Shown here one piece after another: positions 17,857 to 26,886 of a stretch of 64,000 nucleotides of DNA. Origin of the DNA: Rhizobiaceae bacterium. Lineage in GTDB: Bacteria; Pseudomonadota; Alphaproteobacteria; Rhizobiales; Rhizobiaceae. The stretch's first letter is position 1; each line of letters opens with the position of its first letter. The position numbers and the translations under genes were made by a program. The notes beneath the pieces were generated by a model. That model was not told the origin of the DNA. It ran no database searches and saw nothing but the letters and a program-made list of their open reading frames with translations. The stretch spans positions 124,001 to 188,000 of the forward strand of contig JACVCH010000004.1 in NCBI GenBank assembly GCA_016742175.1, in the 5' to 3' direction.

Positions 17857-18891
17857 ATGTTCTCAGGAAAAGTTCTGCTGATCACCGGTGGGACCGGCTC
17901 GTTCGGTCGCGCGACCGTGCGCCGCTTCCTCGACACGGACATCGCGGAAATCCGGGTGTTCAGCCGTGACGAGAAGAAGCAGGACGACATGCGCAAGCAT
18001 TTCGACAATGCGAAGCTCAAGTTCTACCTCGGCGACGTGCGCGACCGCCACAGCGTCGAGCGCGCCATGCGCGGCGTCGACTATTGCTTCCATGCAGCCG
18101 CTCTGAAACAGGTGCCGTCCTGCGAGTTCCACCCGATGGAAGCCGTACGCACCAACGTGCTCGGCACGGAGAACGTGCTGGAGGCCGCGATCGCCTCGGG
18201 CCTGAAGCGCGTCGTGTGCCTGTCGACGGACAAGGCTGTCTACCCCATCAACGCCATGGGCATCTCCAAGGCTTTGATGGAGAAGGTCATGGTCGCCGCC
18301 TCGCGCAATCTCGATCCTGCCCGCACCGTCATCTGCGGCACGCGCTACGGCAACGTCATGGCCTCTCGCGGCTCGGTCATCCCGCTCTTCGTCGACCAGA
18401 TCGCGGTCGGCGATCCGATCACGCTGACCGACCCGGCAATGACGCGGTTCATGATGACGCTGGAGGACGCCGTCGAACTGGTCCTCTACGCCTTCGAGAA
18501 CGGGCGCAACGGCGACATCTTCGTGCAGAAGGCGCCGGCGGCGACCGTCGCCGTACTGGCCGAGGCGGTCAAGTCGGTGCTCGGAAAGAGCGACCACCCC
18601 GTCCGCGAGATCGGCACGCGCCACGGCGAGAAGCTGTTCGAGGCGCTGCTCAGCCGCGAGGAACTGGCGACGGCCGTCGACGAGGGCGGCTATTTCCGCG
18701 TTCCAGCAGACGCGCGCGACCTCAACTACTCCAAGTTCGTCGAAGAGGGCGAAAAGCGGCTAAACCGCACGGAAGACTATAACTCCCACAACACCGAGCG
18801 CCTCGACGTCGCGGGCATGAAGGCGCTCCTGATGAAGGTCGACTATGTGCGCCGGGCTGTCAGCGGCGAGCCTGTCGGTCCGGAGGACTGA
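17857..18891 (+). CDS. capE: UDP-GlcNAc 4,6-dehydratase/5-epimerase (CapE/WbjB/FnlA-like)
   Basis: A 344-residue SDR. The NAD loop is ITGGTGSFGRA (8-18). The active-site region reads STDKAVYPINAMGISKALME, with the Met-x-x-x-Lys variant typical of the CapE/FnlA/FlaA1 group. It catalyses the first step to UDP-N-acetyl-L-fucosamine: dehydration of UDP-GlcNAc with inversion at C-5. The next two genes match the second and third steps, in the same order as capE-F-G in Staphylococcus aureus and wbjBCD in Pseudomonas aeruginosa, which makes the pathway call strong. FlaA1/PseB-type enzymes share the fold but are followed by different genes. Confidence 0.9.
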   Translation: MFSGKVLLITGGTGSFGRATVRRFLDTDIAEIRVFSRDEKKQDDMRKHFDNAKLKFYLGDVRDRHSVERAMRGVDYCFHAAALKQVPSCEFHPMEAVRTNVLGTENVLEAAIASGLKRVVCLSTDKAVYPINAMGISKALMEKVMVAASRNLDPARTVICGTRYGNVMASRGSVIPLFVDQIAVGDPITLTDPAMTRFMMTLEDAVELVLYAFENGRNGDIFVQKAPAATVAVLAEAVKSVLGKSDHPVREIGTRHGEKLFEALLSREELATAVDEGGYFRVPADARDLNYSKFVEEGEKRLNRTEDYNSHNTERLDVAGMKALLMKVDYVRRAVSGEPVGPED

Positions 18892-18895
18892 CGCA

Positions 18896-20008
18896 ATGAC
18901 GATCGAGATCACCGGCGCGGACGGCTTCATCGGACGCAATCTGGCGGTCCGTCTCGCCGAGGCGGGCCATGCCGACATCGTACGGATCACACGCGACACG
19001 CCGCGCAGCGGGCTCTCCGACCGGCTCGCCGGCGTTGACCTCGTCTTCCATCTCGCCGGCGTCAACCGGCCGAGCGACCCGGCCGAGTTCGCAACGGGCA
19101 ATGCCGATTTCACCGAGGATCTGTGCGACACGCTGGCGGCTCTTCCCGCGCCGCCGCGCCTCGTCCTCTCCTCCTCGACGCAGGCCGCGCTCGACAACCC
19201 CTACGGCGCGAGCAAACGGCGCGCCGAGGAGATCGTCGAAGCCTATGGCGCGCGCACCGGCGCGAACGTCCACGTCTTCCGGCTCCCCAACGTTTTCGGC
19301 AAATGGTCGCGCCCGAACTACAATTCGGCCGTCGCCACCTTCTGCCACAACATCGCGCGCGGCCTGCCGATCACCGTCAACGATCCCGCCGCACCGCTGC
19401 GGCTCGTCTATGTCGACGACGTCGTCGAAACCTTCCTGGCTCTGGCCCGCGATCCCGAGGCCCCCGGCGGAATCGCCGAGGTCGAACCGGTCTACGACAC
19501 GACGGTCGGCGCGGTCGCCGACATGATCCGGTCCTTCCCCGCAAGCCGGGAGAACCTGACGACGCCGCCCGTCGGCACCGGCCTCGCCCGCGCGCTCCAT
19601 GCGACCTATCTGAGCTTTCTCGAACCTGTCGCCTTTACCTACACGGTGCCGGTCCACAGCGATCCGCGCGGCAGTTTCGTGGAGATGCTGAAGACGCGCG
19701 ACAGCGGCCAGTTCTCCTATTTCACCGCGCATCCGGGCATTACGCGCGGCGAGCACTACCACCATTCGAAGACGGAAAAGTTCCTCGTCATCAAGGGAAC
19801 GGCCAGCTTCGGCTTCCGCCAGATCGTCACCGGCGAGACGTTCGAACTCGTCACCCGCGGCAGCGAGGCCACCATCGTCGAGACCATTCCGGGCTGGGCG
19901 CACAACGTCACCAATATCGGCGACGACGAGCTCGTCGTCATGCTGTGGGCGAACGAGATCTTCGATCGCGGGCGGCCCGATACGATCGCAGCGAAGGTAA
20001 AGCCGTGA
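18896..20008 (+). CDS. capF: CapF/WbjC/FnlB-like epimerase-reductase with cupin domain
   Basis: A 370-residue two-domain enzyme. The N-terminal SDR domain (NAD loop ITGADGFIGRN, 4-14; YGASKRRAE active-site segment near 103-111) is followed by a C-terminal cupin (about 245-365) with a GEHYHHSKTEKFL metal-binding motif. CapF uses the cupin for C-3 epimerisation and the SDR domain for NADPH-dependent C-4 reduction, giving UDP-6-deoxy-L-talosamine derivatives. GGAGG lies 10 bases before the ATG at 18896, four bases after the capE stop. The end overlaps capG as GTGA. Confidence 0.9.
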   Translation: MTIEITGADGFIGRNLAVRLAEAGHADIVRITRDTPRSGLSDRLAGVDLVFHLAGVNRPSDPAEFATGNADFTEDLCDTLAALPAPPRLVLSSSTQAALDNPYGASKRRAEEIVEAYGARTGANVHVFRLPNVFGKWSRPNYNSAVATFCHNIARGLPITVNDPAAPLRLVYVDDVVETFLALARDPEAPGGIAEVEPVYDTTVGAVADMIRSFPASRENLTTPPVGTGLARALHATYLSFLEPVAFTYTVPVHSDPRGSFVEMLKTRDSGQFSYFTAHPGITRGEHYHHSKTEKFLVIKGTASFGFRQIVTGETFELVTRGSEATIVETIPGWAHNVTNIGDDELVVMLWANEIFDRGRPDTIAAKVKP

Positions 20009-21138
20009 AAAAGCTCAAGGTCATGACCGTCGTCGGAACGCGCCCGGAGATCATCCGGCTGTCGCGCGTGATGGCCGAGCTCGACGCGCATTGTGACCAC
20101 GTGCTGGTCCATACCGGCCAGAACTACGACTACGAACTCAACCAGGTTTTCTTCGACGATCTCGGCGTCAAGAAGCCCGACCATTTTCTCGATGCCGCAG
20201 GCGCCGGGGCAGCTGAGACGATCGGCAACATCATCGGTGCCGTCGACAAGGTGCTGGCCGAGGAAAAGCCCGAGGCGATGCTCCTTCTGGGCGACACCAA
20301 TTCGTGCCTCTCGGTCATACCCGCCAAGCGGCGCAAGGTTCCCGTGTTCCACATGGAGGCGGGCAACCGCTGCTTCGACCAGCGCGTGCCCGAAGAGATC
20401 AACCGGCGGATCGTCGACCACACGGCCGACATCAACCTGACCTACAGCTCAATCGCCCGCGAATATCTGCTGCGCGAGGGCCTGCCGCCGGACATGGTCA
20501 TCAAGACCGGCAGCCCGATGTTCGAGGTGCTGCATCACTATGCGCAGCGCATCGACGCTTCCGACGCGATCCAGCGACTCGGGCTGGAGGAGAACGGCTA
20601 TTTCGTCGTCAGCGCGCATCGCGAGGAGAACATCGATTCCGACCGCAATTTCGGCCGGCTCGTCGCCATCTTGAATCGCGTCGCCGAGGATCACGGCCTG
20701 CCCGTCATCGTCTCCACCCATCCGCGCACGATGAAGCGCGTGGAGGCGACCGGTTCGACGTTCCACGACCTCGTGCGACTGATGAAGCCGCTCGGCTTCC
20801 ACGATTATGTCCGGCTGCAGAAGTCGGCCCGTGCCGTGCTGTCGGACAGCGGGACGATCAACGAGGAATCCTCGATCCTCAACTTCCCCGCCCTCAATCT
20901 GCGCGAGGCGCACGAGCGTCCGGAAGGCATGGAGGAAGCCGCCGTGATGATGGTCGGCCTGTCGGAAGACCGCGTGCGGCAGGGACTCAACATCCTCGCG
21001 ACCCAGCCACGCGGCACCGAGCGCGGCCTGCGCCTCGTCGCGGACTATTCGATGCCGAACGTGTCGGAAAAGGTCGTGCGGATCATCCACAGCTACACCG
21101 ATTACGTGAACCGCGTCGTCTGGCGCCGCTACGACTGA
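20005..21138 (+). CDS. capG: CapG/WbjD/FnlC-like UDP-sugar 2-epimerase
   Basis: A 377-residue non-hydrolysing UDP-GlcNAc 2-epimerase-family protein. Family signatures are TVVGTRPEIIRLS at the N-terminus, GDTNSCLSV, FHMEAGNRCFDQRVPEE, SAHREENID and LSDSGTINEESS. The GNRCFDQRVPEE form (rather than GLRT) is typical of the FucNAc branch. It performs the final C-2 inversion to UDP-L-FucNAc. It starts at GTG inside a GTGA overlap with capF and ends eight bases before the fucosaminyltransferase gene. Confidence 0.9.
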   Translation: MKKLKVMTVVGTRPEIIRLSRVMAELDAHCDHVLVHTGQNYDYELNQVFFDDLGVKKPDHFLDAAGAGAAETIGNIIGAVDKVLAEEKPEAMLLLGDTNSCLSVIPAKRRKVPVFHMEAGNRCFDQRVPEEINRRIVDHTADINLTYSSIAREYLLREGLPPDMVIKTGSPMFEVLHHYAQRIDASDAIQRLGLEENGYFVVSAHREENIDSDRNFGRLVAILNRVAEDHGLPVIVSTHPRTMKRVEATGSTFHDLVRLMKPLGFHDYVRLQKSARAVLSDSGTINEESSILNFPALNLREAHERPEGMEEAAVMMVGLSEDRVRQGLNILATQPRGTERGLRLVADYSMPNVSEKVVRIIHSYTDYVNRVVWRRYD

Positions 21139-21145
21139 GGCCGCG

Positions 21146-22375
21146 TTGCGCATCCTGATCCTGACGCAGTATTTCTGGCCCGAGAACTTCCGGGTCAACG
21201 ATCTGGCGTCCGATCTCATCGCGCGCGGCCACGAGGTGACGATCCTCACCGGACTGCCGAACTATCCGTCCGGCAAGGTGTTCGAGGAATACCGCGCCGA
21301 CCCAGAGAAATTCGCGCATTTCGAAGGCGCCGAGGTGATCCGCGTGCCCATGCTGCCGCGCGGCTCAGGCAGCCTGCGGCTGATGGCGAACTATGCCAGC
21401 TTCGTCCTCTCCGGCCTGACGGTCGGCGCCTGGAAGCTGCGCGGACGCCAGTTCGATTCCATCTTCGTCTTCATGATCTCGCCGATCACCGCCGTCCTCC
21501 CCGCGATCCTCCAGCGCCGGCTGAAGCGCGCGCCGCTGTTCGTCTGGATCCTCGATCTGTGGCCCGAGACGCTCGAGGCGGTGGGCGTCGTCAGATCGCC
21601 GCGCCTGCTCGCTCTCGTCGGCAAGCTCGTCAGCTACATCTACAAGCGCACCGATCACATCCTCGTCCAGTCACGCGCCTTCATGGACAATGTACGGACC
21701 TATGCCGGTGCGAATGCCACCGTCAGCTATTTTCCCGGATGGGCCGAGCCGATCTTTCAACAGGGTCTCGAAACCGAGCCGAAAGCGGCCGAAATCACCC
21801 GGTTTTCGGACAGTTTCAACGTGGTTTTCGCTGGAAATGTCGGCGAAGCGCAGGATTTTCCGGCAATTCTGGACGCCGCCGAGGCATTGCGAAAAGATAT
21901 CCCCGCACGCATCCTCGTCATTGGCGACGGCCGCATGACACCCTGGGTCGAAAAGGAAATCGTGCGACGTGGACTGTCGGACCGCGTGATCCTGCTCGGC
22001 CGCTTCCCGCTGGAGCGCATGCCGTCCTTCTTCAAGGCCGCCGGCGCTCTCCTCGTCTCGCTCAAGCGCGACAAGATCTTCGCCATGACCATTCCGGGCA
22101 AGGTACAGAGCTATCTGGCCGCTGGCGTGCCGCTCCTCGGCATGCTCGACGGCGAAGGCGGCCGCGTCATCCGGGAAGCTCGCGCCGGCCTCGTCAACCG
22201 CTCGGGCGACGGCGCGGCGCTCGCCCGCAACATCGAAGCCCTCGCCGGCATGACGCCCCAAGAACGCGCCGCCATGGGCGCCAACGCCAAGGCCTACGGC
22301 CTCGCCGAGTTCGACCGCACCCGCCTTCTCGGCGGGCTGGAGGCGAAGATGCGCGATGTGGCGAGGGGCGGCTAG
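21146..22375 (+). CDS. WbuB-like L-fucosamine glycosyltransferase
   Basis: A 409-residue GT4-family transferase. The N-terminus QYFWPENFRVNDL and the following LTGLPNYPSGKVF segment are the hallmark of WbuB, the FucNAc transferase of Escherichia coli O26. The GT-B donor half has FAGNVGEAQDFPAIL and an IPGKVQSYLAAGVPLLGM segment. Its position directly after capE-F-G supports UDP-L-FucNAc as donor. The start is TTG at 21146 behind GAGG; no ATG would keep the conserved N-terminus. It meets ptmE tail-to-tail: both TAG stops lie within the palindrome CTAG at 22372-22375. Confidence 0.87.
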   Translation: MRILILTQYFWPENFRVNDLASDLIARGHEVTILTGLPNYPSGKVFEEYRADPEKFAHFEGAEVIRVPMLPRGSGSLRLMANYASFVLSGLTVGAWKLRGRQFDSIFVFMISPITAVLPAILQRRLKRAPLFVWILDLWPETLEAVGVVRSPRLLALVGKLVSYIYKRTDHILVQSRAFMDNVRTYAGANATVSYFPGWAEPIFQQGLETEPKAAEITRFSDSFNVVFAGNVGEAQDFPAILDAAEALRKDIPARILVIGDGRMTPWVEKEIVRRGLSDRVILLGRFPLERMPSFFKAAGALLVSLKRDKIFAMTIPGKVQSYLAAGVPLLGMLDGEGGRVIREARAGLVNRSGDGAALARNIEALAGMTPQERAAMGANAKAYGLAEFDRTRLLGGLEAKMRDVARGG

Positions 22376-23415
22376 GCTCGATCGAACTCGTCCATCGCGC
22401 GGTTCAGGTCGTCCGGTTTGCCGACGTCGAGCCAGTATTCGTGCAAGGGGAAGGCGACGCGGCGGTCGGGGTGGATCTGGTCGAATAGGGAGGGCATGTC
22501 GAAGAAGCGGTCGGTCGGGATCAGGTCCAGCATTTGCGGGCTGATCACGTAGATGCCGGCATTGACGAAGAAATCGAAGACCGGCTTTTCCGAAAAGCCG
22601 GTGATGTGGTGGTTCCTGACGTCCACCACGCCGTACGGCACCTGGTACTGGTAGCGGTTGAGGCCCATCGTCGCCAAGGCGCCGTTCTCGTAGTGGAACG
22701 CCAGCATCTGGGCGAAATTGATCGAGGTCAGGATGTCGCCGTTCATGACGATTAACGGCTTTTCCGGCCGCTCGCCCAGCAGCGACAGCGCGCCGGCCGT
22801 GCCCATGCGCTTGGTCTCGCGAACGTATTCGATCTCGACGCCGAAGGCCGCGCCGTCGCCGAAATGGTCCTCGATAATCTCGGCCAGATGATTGACGCAG
22901 AGCGACACCTTGCGAAATCCCTGCTCGCGGAAGCGCTCCAGGATGCGCTCGAGGATCGGGCGGCCGCCGACCTCGATCATCGGCTTGGGCACCGTCTCGG
23001 TGATCGGGCGCAGGCGCGTGCCGAGGCCGCCCGCCATGATGACGACGCGGTGGGCGGCGGGGTCGGGCAACTCGATCTCGTCGGCCAGATGCAAGCCGAC
23101 GACGACGCCCTCGCCGTCCACGACCGGCATCTGGAAGATCATCTCCCGCTTCAGGATCGCGGCGATCTCGGCCAGCGGCGTGCCGCGCGGGACGGAGCGC
23201 GGATGGCGGTGCATGACGTCGCCGGCGGTCGAATCCAGCGTCGCGCCGCGCAGGATCGCCCGGCGGATGTCGCCGTCGGTGATCGTGCCGACCAGCCGGA
23301 ACCGCTCGTCGACGACGAGCGCGATCTGGCCGCCGCTCGCCTCGATGCAGGCGACCGCGTCGGCGAGCTTGTGCGTCTCGCCCAGACTGATCGATTTCAG
23401 CGTTTTGGTGTCCAT
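22372..23415 (-). CDS. PtmE-like hexosamine-1-phosphate nucleotidyltransferase with CBS pair
   Basis: A 347-residue protein with two CBS domains (about 8-58 and 65-115) followed by a nucleotidyltransferase domain that starts with GGLGTRLRP (129-137) and has VNGDILT as the metal-binding region. This arrangement matches PtmE, which makes GDP-glucosamine as entry into legionaminic acid in Campylobacter. It is the last gene of a leftward operon led by DUF2793 and neuB. The CBS pair may sense a nucleotide. The start is ATG at 23415; a GTG lies directly before it. Confidence 0.85.
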   Translation of the reverse strand: MDTKTLKSISLGETHKLADAVACIEASGGQIALVVDERFRLVGTITDGDIRRAILRGATLDSTAGDVMHRHPRSVPRGTPLAEIAAILKREMIFQMPVVDGEGVVVGLHLADEIELPDPAAHRVVIMAGGLGTRLRPITETVPKPMIEVGGRPILERILERFREQGFRKVSLCVNHLAEIIEDHFGDGAAFGVEIEYVRETKRMGTAGALSLLGERPEKPLIVMNGDILTSINFAQMLAFHYENGALATMGLNRYQYQVPYGVVDVRNHHITGFSEKPVFDFFVNAGIYVISPQMLDLIPTDRFFDMPSLFDQIHPDRRVAFPLHEYWLDVGKPDDLNRAMDEFDRA

Positions 23416-23434
23416 CACGGCTCAGACCCTGCCA

Positions 23435-24079
23435 TCAGCGCGCCGGCGTTCCTCTGACCATGGCCCCTGCGGCGACGTCGCGGATGACAGTCGCGCCGGC
23501 GGCAACGGTCGCGCCGCGCCCGATGCGAAGGTTCTGCACGACGACGGCGCCAGTGCCGACATGGCAGCCATCCTCGAGGCGAACGCCGCCCGACAGGACG
23601 GCACCGGGGGCAACGTGGACATGATCGCCGATCCGGCAGTCATGGTCGATGGCGGCGCGCGTGTTCACGATGACATTGCGGCCGATCACGGCGCGCGGCT
23701 GGACCACCGCGCCCGCCATGACGACGGTTCCGACACCGATGGTCGCCGAACCGGCCACGATGGCGGCGGGATGCAGCGCCGCGAAGGGCTCGAGACCGGC
23801 CGCTTTTCCGGCTTCGAAAAGCCGGGCGCGCAGATCGCTGTCGGCGCGGGTCGAGCCGACCGCGACGATGAAATGGGTCAGCCGACCGGCCGCGGCGAGG
23901 CGCGGCAAATCCGCATCGGTGCCGATGCAAGGCACGCCGAGCACCGGCTGCGCCGCGCCCGTCTCGTCGGTGAAGCCGGCGAGTTCGACATCCGCGCCCG
24001 CGCGGGCGATCGCCTGCAGGGTATCGATCACAACGACGGCGTGTCCGCCCCCGCCGATGCAGACGATCCGCCGCGTCAT
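23435..24079 (-). CDS. NeuD/PglD-like sugar acyltransferase, nonulosonate set
   Basis: A 214-residue protein of the NeuD family: an N-terminal Rossmann-like part with GGGGHAVVVIDTL (about 7-19) and a C-terminal left-handed beta helix with hexapeptide repeats (IGVGTVVMAGAVVQ, IGDHVHVAPGAVLSGG). In legionaminic-type pathways such a protein acetylates the 4-amino group of the UDP/GDP-diamino sugar (LegH or PglD role); sialic-acid O-acetylation is the other known role. Its genes on both sides (HisH-like and PtmE-like) favour the first. It overlaps the hisH-like gene as ATGA. Confidence 0.82.
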   Translation of the reverse strand: MTRRIVCIGGGGHAVVVIDTLQAIARAGADVELAGFTDETGAAQPVLGVPCIGTDADLPRLAAAGRLTHFIVAVGSTRADSDLRARLFEAGKAAGLEPFAALHPAAIVAGSATIGVGTVVMAGAVVQPRAVIGRNVIVNTRAAIDHDCRIGDHVHVAPGAVLSGGVRLEDGCHVGTGAVVVQNLRIGRGATVAAGATVIRDVAAGAMVRGTPAR

Positions 24080-24723
24080 GTGGCGAGGAATCGTTCGAGG
24101 ATCTTCTGTCCGGCCCGGCCGCTGCGCTCGGGATGGAACTGCAGGCCGGTGATGTTGTCGCGCCGGATGGCGGCGGTGACCTCGAGCCCGTCATAGTTGA
24201 CATGGGCGATGCGCTGGGCGGGATCGGCCGGCCGGCAGTGATAGGAGTGGACGAAATAGACGGCGTCGCCGGCATCCTCGGCGCCTTCCAGCGCCGTGCC
24301 GTTCCAGCCATCGTCCGTGCCCTGCGACGGCACCAGCGGCGCCCAGCCGATATGCGGCACGCGCAGGTGCTGGCCCGAAGGGCTTTGCGAGGCGATGCGC
24401 TCGACGGAACCGGGGACGAAGCCGAGGCCTTCGGTCTCGCCGAACTCGCTCGACCGGTCCATCAGCACCTGCATGCCGATGCAGATGCCCAGGAACGGCC
24501 GTTCCGTGGCGACGAAGTCGCGCAGCGCGTCGGAGATGCCCTTGCCATGAAGCGCATCCATGGCGCGGGCAAAGGCGCCGACGCCCGGCAGGATGACGCG
24601 GTCTGCGTTGCGGATGGCGGCAAGGTTGCCCGTCAGTTCCGCCTCGCTGCCGATGGCGCGCAGGGCGTTGCAGACGGAGAAGACATTGCCGATGCCGTAG
24701 TCGACGACGACGGTGCCGATCAT
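24076..24723 (-). CDS. HisH-like glutamine amidotransferase, amidino-sugar set 2
   Basis: A 215-residue class I glutamine amidotransferase, paralogous to the protein encoded at 10847-11461. The nucleophile cysteine is in GICIGMQVLMD and the His-Glu pair in GLQFHPERS, so it should release ammonia from glutamine. Its gene overlaps those on both sides as ATGA and is followed upstream by a second HisF-like gene and a second amidotransferase gene, forming the complete second set. A role in histidine synthesis is unlikely because none of the other his genes is near. Confidence 0.85.
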   Translation of the reverse strand: MIGTVVVDYGIGNVFSVCNALRAIGSEAELTGNLAAIRNADRVILPGVGAFARAMDALHGKGISDALRDFVATERPFLGICIGMQVLMDRSSEFGETEGLGFVPGSVERIASQSPSGQHLRVPHIGWAPLVPSQGTDDGWNGTALEGAEDAGDAVYFVHSYHCRPADPAQRIAHVNYDGLEVTAAIRRDNITGLQFHPERSGRAGQKILERFLAT

Positions 24724-25496
24724 GCCGCCATCTCCCGTTCGACGCGCCGCGTGTCGATGCCGGCAGCAAGGCAGGCGTCGCGGAAATCGGCGAGCGTGTG
24801 CTTTTCGAGGTGCAGGTCGCGGGCGACGGCGACCGCGCTGACATCGGGATTCTTCAACACGTCGACGACGTGCCGCGGGTTGCCGACGCCGCCGGACGCG
24901 ATGACAGGAATGTCGACTTCGCGGGCGATCGCAGCGATCAGCGCCTGATCCATGCCGCGGCCCGTCCCGTCCTGGTCGATGGAGGTGACGAGCAGTTCGC
25001 CCGCGCCGAGCTTCTGGCCTTCCACGGCCCAGGCGACCGCGTCGCGGCCGGAGTGGTTGCGGCCGTTGTCGGTCATCGCTTCCCAGCCGCCGGTGGTAAG
25101 CTTCTTCGCCTCGATCGACAGGACCGTGGCCTGCGAGCCGTAAGTGTCGGAGATCGCGCGCAGGATGTCGGGGTCCTGCGTGGCTGCCGTGTTGACGGCG
25201 ACCTTGTCGGCACCGACCGACAGCATCTCGCGCACCGCCTCGATGCTGCGGATGCCGCCGCCGACGGTGATCGGGATGAACACTTCGGAAGCGACCTCGC
25301 GCACGATGCCGGACAGGTTGTTGCGGCCGTAGAGGCTCGCGACGACGTCCATGTAGAGAAGCTCGTCGGCGCCCTGCTCGTAATAGAGCCTGGCGCGCGC
25401 CTTCGGGTCTCCCACCTTGCGCCAGCCCTCCAGATGGATGCCCTTGATCAGGTGCTCCATCTTCACGTCGAGGCGTGCGATCAGCCGTCTGTTCAT
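24720..25496 (-). CDS. HisF-like channel subunit, amidino-sugar set 2
   Basis: A 258-residue HisF-family barrel. In contrast to the set 1 protein it keeps the N-terminal aspartate ([12 protein letters not shown], corresponding to D11) but has glutamate in place of the second catalytic aspartate (LSIEAKK instead of the AIDAKR type, D130). SIDQDG near the C-terminal half is kept. Normal cyclase activity is therefore doubtful, and ammonia transfer to the amidotransferase encoded next is the likely role. The ATG at 25496 lies eight bases after the amidotransferase stop; the stop overlaps the hisH-like start. Confidence 0.85.
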   Translation of the reverse strand: MNRRLIARLDVKMEHLIKGIHLEGWRKVGDPKARARLYYEQGADELLYMDVVASLYGRNNLSGIVREVASEVFIPITVGGGIRSIEAVREMLSVGADKVAVNTAATQDPDILRAISDTYGSQATVLSIEAKKLTTGGWEAMTDNGRNHSGRDAVAWAVEGQKLGAGELLVTSIDQDGTGRGMDQALIAAIAREVDIPVIASGGVGNPRHVVDVLKNPDVSAVAVARDLHLEKHTLADFRDACLAAGIDTRRVEREMAA

Positions 25497-25504
25497 TGCC
25501 GGTC

Positions 25505-26827
25505 TCAGTTTTCCTGGAAGACGGTGCGGCGCAGCTTCCACTCGCCGTTGTCGTAGGCCCAAAGGTGCGGGGAGCGGAACCGGTTGGCGAGCGCGTCGAA
25601 ATAGTCGCGGTCCATGATCGGGTCCTCGAACTGCTTCGAGGCTTCCGGGAAGGTTTCGGCCGGTACGCTCAGATATTCGAACAGTTCCTCGGCGAAGCGA
25701 TCCGGGAACTCGCCGTCATAGCGCTTGACCAGCGCCACGCCTTCCTCGCGCTCGATGTCGCCGGAGCGGATTTCCTGCGCGGCATCGTAGCTGGTGCGGC
25801 CGATGCCGAACTTCACGTGGGTCGTGTAGTAATGCAGGTCGTCGATGCGGTCGTCGATGGAATTATACTTCGAATATGTGCCCGGCGTGCGCTCCGGCGA
25901 CGCCTCGAACCCGCCATGCTCGACCGCGAAGTAGTAGGCCGCCTGCGGATGCCACTTCAAATAATAGCCGAGATAGTGGACCTCGATGCCCTTTTGCTCC
26001 AGCGCGCGCGGATCGGACGGCATGTAGGCGGAGAGATCGGCCTTGCGGACGCCGAACTTCGACTGGAGATCGGCGACCGACACGCCGCCGAGATAGGTTT
26101 CCTCGTCGGACGCCATGGAGAAGTAGTCGTAGTCGCGCCTGGCGCTCTCGTTGTCGGCGATGGGGTTGCCGTATTCGGCCTCGTTCTCGCCGTAGAAGAT
26201 CAGCGGGATGTCCATCTTGGCCGCGAAGCCGGGCGCGAAGCCCTTCTGGCCGATGATGAAGGGCTGGAAGGGGTGGAACAGGTTTTCGACCGCAAGGCGC
26301 GTCATCAGGCGCTTGACGCGGCCGTTCGGCGTCAGGAGATAGTTGTCGAAGCCGGAGTGGATCCAGCGGTTGAAGTTGCGCCAGCCCCAGTCCGTGTAGA
26401 TGTGCGGGGCCCAGGTGCAGGTCAGCGGGTTCATGCCGAATTCGTATTTCAGCATCCAAGACTGGTAGAACGAATCCTTGCCGCCCGATCCCGGCACGAG
26501 GCAATCATAGGAGCCGTTGCGCGAGCGGAATTTGTCGCACAGCGCGATGAGCTCGGCGCGGCGGCGGTCCCAGTCGATGACGGCATGCTTGCGCTCGGCG
26601 TTGCGGCAGGCGTCGCATACGCCCTCCTCGTCGAAGGCGATGACGGTCTTCTTGCTTTCCGCGGTGTGCTTGTACTCGACGGCGGAATTCGGCCGCTGGT
26701 TGGAAATCACGCATTTGCGGCAGAACTGGACGTTCTGGGGCAGGCCGTATTTGGTCTGGCTCGGGGCGGCGTCGGGGCCGTAGAGCGACATGTCGATCGA
26801 TTCTTTTCGCGGATCGGCATAGATCAT
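25505..26827 (-). CDS. PtmG-like N-acetyl sugar amidotransferase, set 2
   Basis: A 440-residue ATP-dependent amidotransferase of the same broad group as the WbpG-like protein, but longer and clearly distinct. Two CxxC pairs (CRKC and CDAC) lie in the first 80 residues, followed by the PP-loop PGSGGKDSFY near residue 125. PtmG-type enzymes form the acetamidino group of legionaminic acid in Campylobacter. With HisH- and HisF-like partners downstream and neuB upstream, a 5-acetamidino nonulosonate is the likely product. The start at 26827 has GAAAGG eight bases upstream. Confidence 0.85.
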   Translation of the reverse strand: MIYADPRKESIDMSLYGPDAAPSQTKYGLPQNVQFCRKCVISNQRPNSAVEYKHTAESKKTVIAFDEEGVCDACRNAERKHAVIDWDRRRAELIALCDKFRSRNGSYDCLVPGSGGKDSFYQSWMLKYEFGMNPLTCTWAPHIYTDWGWRNFNRWIHSGFDNYLLTPNGRVKRLMTRLAVENLFHPFQPFIIGQKGFAPGFAAKMDIPLIFYGENEAEYGNPIADNESARRDYDYFSMASDEETYLGGVSVADLQSKFGVRKADLSAYMPSDPRALEQKGIEVHYLGYYLKWHPQAAYYFAVEHGGFEASPERTPGTYSKYNSIDDRIDDLHYYTTHVKFGIGRTSYDAAQEIRSGDIEREEGVALVKRYDGEFPDRFAEELFEYLSVPAETFPEASKQFEDPIMDRDYFDALANRFRSPHLWAYDNGEWKLRRTVFQEN

Positions 26828-26886
26828 GCGACGGCCTTTCGAATTCTTGAGATTTGGGCTTCCGCTACTTGGCGGCACCCGCGATG

